The translations under genes were made by a program, and so were the position numbers. The notes under the pieces were generated by a model that did no database searches, was not told the origin of the DNA, and saw nothing but the letters and a program-made list of their open reading frames with translations. Shown here in pieces: positions 63,065 through 64,000 of a stretch of 64,000 bases of DNA. Numbering within the stretch: position 1 is the first letter of the stretch; each line of letters starts with the position of its first letter. The stretch spans positions 1,302,001-1,366,000 of the forward strand of contig NZ_JHZF01000013.1 in the NCBI RefSeq assembly GCF_000688295.1, given 5' to 3'. The stretch is from Pseudooceanicola nanhaiensis DSM 18065. Its GTDB lineage: Bacteria > Pseudomonadota > Alphaproteobacteria > Rhodobacterales > Rhodobacteraceae.

Positions 63065-63747
63065 CGGAACTTGTCCGCCAGCCGCTGCAGCGGCGAACGG
63101 GTGTCCTCGGCCGGGGAGGCGGGCGCCTCGGCCCGGGTCTCGGCCGCCTTGGCGGAGGGGCCCGACGTCGACGACCGCGGCGGTGCCGTCCGCAGCGCGA
63201 CCGCGTTCATGAACTTCCCCGCATCTCCGGCGGCAAGGTCCGGCGCCCCGTCGGCCACGCCGCGCAGAACGTCGTCGAGCCAGTCCTGATCGGCCTTCGC
63301 GAAATCGCTCAGCACGTAGGGCGAGACCTTGTCCTTGTGCCCCGGATGCCCGATCCCGAGCCGTACCCGCTGGTAATCATGGGTGATGTGCTGGTGGATC
63401 GAGCGCAGGCCGTTGTGCCCCGCATGACCGCCCGCCTGCTTCACCCGGACCTTGCCGGGTGCGAGGTCGAGCTCGTCGTGAAAGACGGTCACGTCCTCGG
63501 GCTCCAGCTTGTAGAAGCGCATCGCCTCGCCCACCGACTGGCCGGAGAGGTTCATGAAGGTCTGCGGCTTCAGCAGCAGGACCTTCTCCCCGCCCAGAAC
63601 GCCTTCGGCGATCTCGGCCTGGAACTTGGCCTTCCACGGTCCGAACCCGTGGTCGGCGGCGATCCGGTCCAGCGCCATGAAGCCGATGTTGTGCCGGTTG
63701 CCCGCGTATTTGGCCCCGGGATTGCCGAGACCGACGAAGATTTGCAT
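63061..63747 (-). CDS. pth: Peptidyl-tRNA hydrolase
   Basis: 228 residues; E. coli Pth has 194. Catalytic core motifs are all present: FVGLGNPGAKYAGNRHNIGF (active-site Asn/His), LLLKPQTFMNLSGQSV, VFHDELDLAPGKVRVKQAGGHAGHNGLRS. A C-terminal tail of about 40 residues, rich in Ala/Pro/Ser and ending SPLQRLADKFR, is an add-on common in this family's alphaproteobacterial members. It frees tRNA from stalled peptides. Confidence 0.95.
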   Translation of the reverse strand: MQIFVGLGNPGAKYAGNRHNIGFMALDRIAADHGFGPWKAKFQAEIAEGVLGGEKVLLLKPQTFMNLSGQSVGEAMRFYKLEPEDVTVFHDELDLAPGKVRVKQAGGHAGHNGLRSIHQHITHDYQRVRLGIGHPGHKDKVSPYVLSDFAKADQDWLDDVLRGVADGAPDLAAGDAGKFMNAVALRTAPPRSSTSGPSAKAAETRAEAPASPAEDTRSPLQRLADKFR

Positions 63748-63811
63748 CGGGATACCCCGTTTCCGCCCGAAGGCCCGTTCGGTTGAGGTCTAGTGCGGGG
63801 CGCCCCTGCAA

Positions 63812-64000
63812 TCAACCCGCGAGCCGGCCCCGCGCGCGCTGCGCCTTCACCCGTTCGCGCCAGAGCGTGAAGAGCCCGGCGGTGACGATCATCCCCGCGC
63901 CGATGGCGACGTTGAGGCGGATCGTCTCTCCGAAGATCAGGATGCCGATGCAGGCCGCGAAGGGGAGCTGGAGGAAGGCGAAGGGCTGGACCGAGGCGGC
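63812..64000 (-). CDS. EamA/DMT-family transporter, C-terminal end only
   Basis: Open frame from the right edge of the window to TGA at 63812-63814, giving the last 62 residues. The segment SVQPFAFLQLPFAACIGILIFGE followed by a final hydrophobic helix (GMIVTAGLFTLW) and a basic tail is the usual end of an EamA-family exporter. The rest of the gene lies outside the window. Confidence 0.8.
   Translation of the reverse strand, partial: AASVQPFAFLQLPFAACIGILIFGETIRLNVAIGAGMIVTAGLFTLWRERVKAQRARGRLAG

Overview
The window is an ordinary, gene-dense stretch of chromosome from a high-GC alphaproteobacterium, almost certainly a member of the Rhodobacteraceae (Roseobacter/Rhodobacter group). I infer this from the codon use, from the gene order mdh / sucCD-DUF805-sucAB / MAPEG genes / lpdA, from ethylmalonyl-CoA pathway genes (malyl-CoA thioesterase type and mesaconyl-CoA hydratase) beside sdhCDAB, and from a long-chain polyprenyl diphosphate synthase of the ubiquinone-10 kind. 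I see no prophage, insertion sequence, CRISPR array, tRNA or rRNA.

Layout. 1-1.7 kb: end of a TRAP transporter, an SDR dehydrogenase and a MarR regulator. 1.7-4.5 kb (minus): Trm112-like, LON-domain, thioredoxin-TPR protein and exonuclease III. 4.7-8.8 kb: a sulfotransferase-like protein, a hydrolase with an SCP2-like partner, an AMIN/Amidase_3 cell-wall amidase and a DUF2189 membrane protein. 8.8-17.2 kb (minus): tamB-tamA, a lytic transglycosylase lipoprotein, a membrane protein and greA. 17.4-22.8 kb: a VOC protein divergent from soxR across a near-perfect SoxR box, then ETF-ubiquinone oxidoreductase, a TPR protein and ispE. 22.9-25.8 kb (minus): flavin-binding protein, plsC, ftsX, ftsE. 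26-36 kb: acidic zinc-ribbon protein, DUF4175 protein, lysA, DUF2834, small lipoprotein, argH, TlpA-type thioredoxin, tag, and a degenerate EAL protein. 36-41.4 kb: phaA, phaB, EamA exporter, DUF465, methyltransferase, DUF2007, polyprenyl synthase. 41.6-53.8 kb (minus): mdh, then the sucCD-DUF805-sucAB-cupin-MAPEG-lpdA block. 54-57.4 kb: secreted protein, mcl2, NnrU, DUF1737, mch. 57.6-62.3 kb: sdhCDA, a glycosyltransferase, sdhB. 62.7-64 kb: two small proteins, pth and the end of an EamA transporter.

How the genes work together. About a quarter of the window is central carbon metabolism: 2-oxoglutarate dehydrogenase, succinyl-CoA synthetase, succinate dehydrogenase and malate dehydrogenase form a nearly complete half of the TCA cycle. 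Next to it are acetyl-CoA assimilation (ethylmalonyl-CoA pathway) and the acetoacetyl-CoA/3-hydroxybutyryl-CoA steps (phaA, phaB) that feed both that pathway and polyhydroxybutyrate.

The best new observation is regulatory. An identically built 32-bp element (two TGTGATCACA palindromes whose starts lie 21 bp apart, with GTTTTC at the same place between them) lies about 110 bp upstream of both sucC and sdhC and in the same orientation to each operon, suggesting one regulator for both TCA operons. Other points worth checking are a glycosyltransferase gene lying between sdhA and sdhB, a SoxR box that points to a VOC protein as a SoxR target, an ispE that seems to need a CTG start, and a family of GCCGGGC/GCCCGGC tetraloop hairpins placed 5-7 nt after stop codons. 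I found no clearly new defence, mobile or biosynthetic system.
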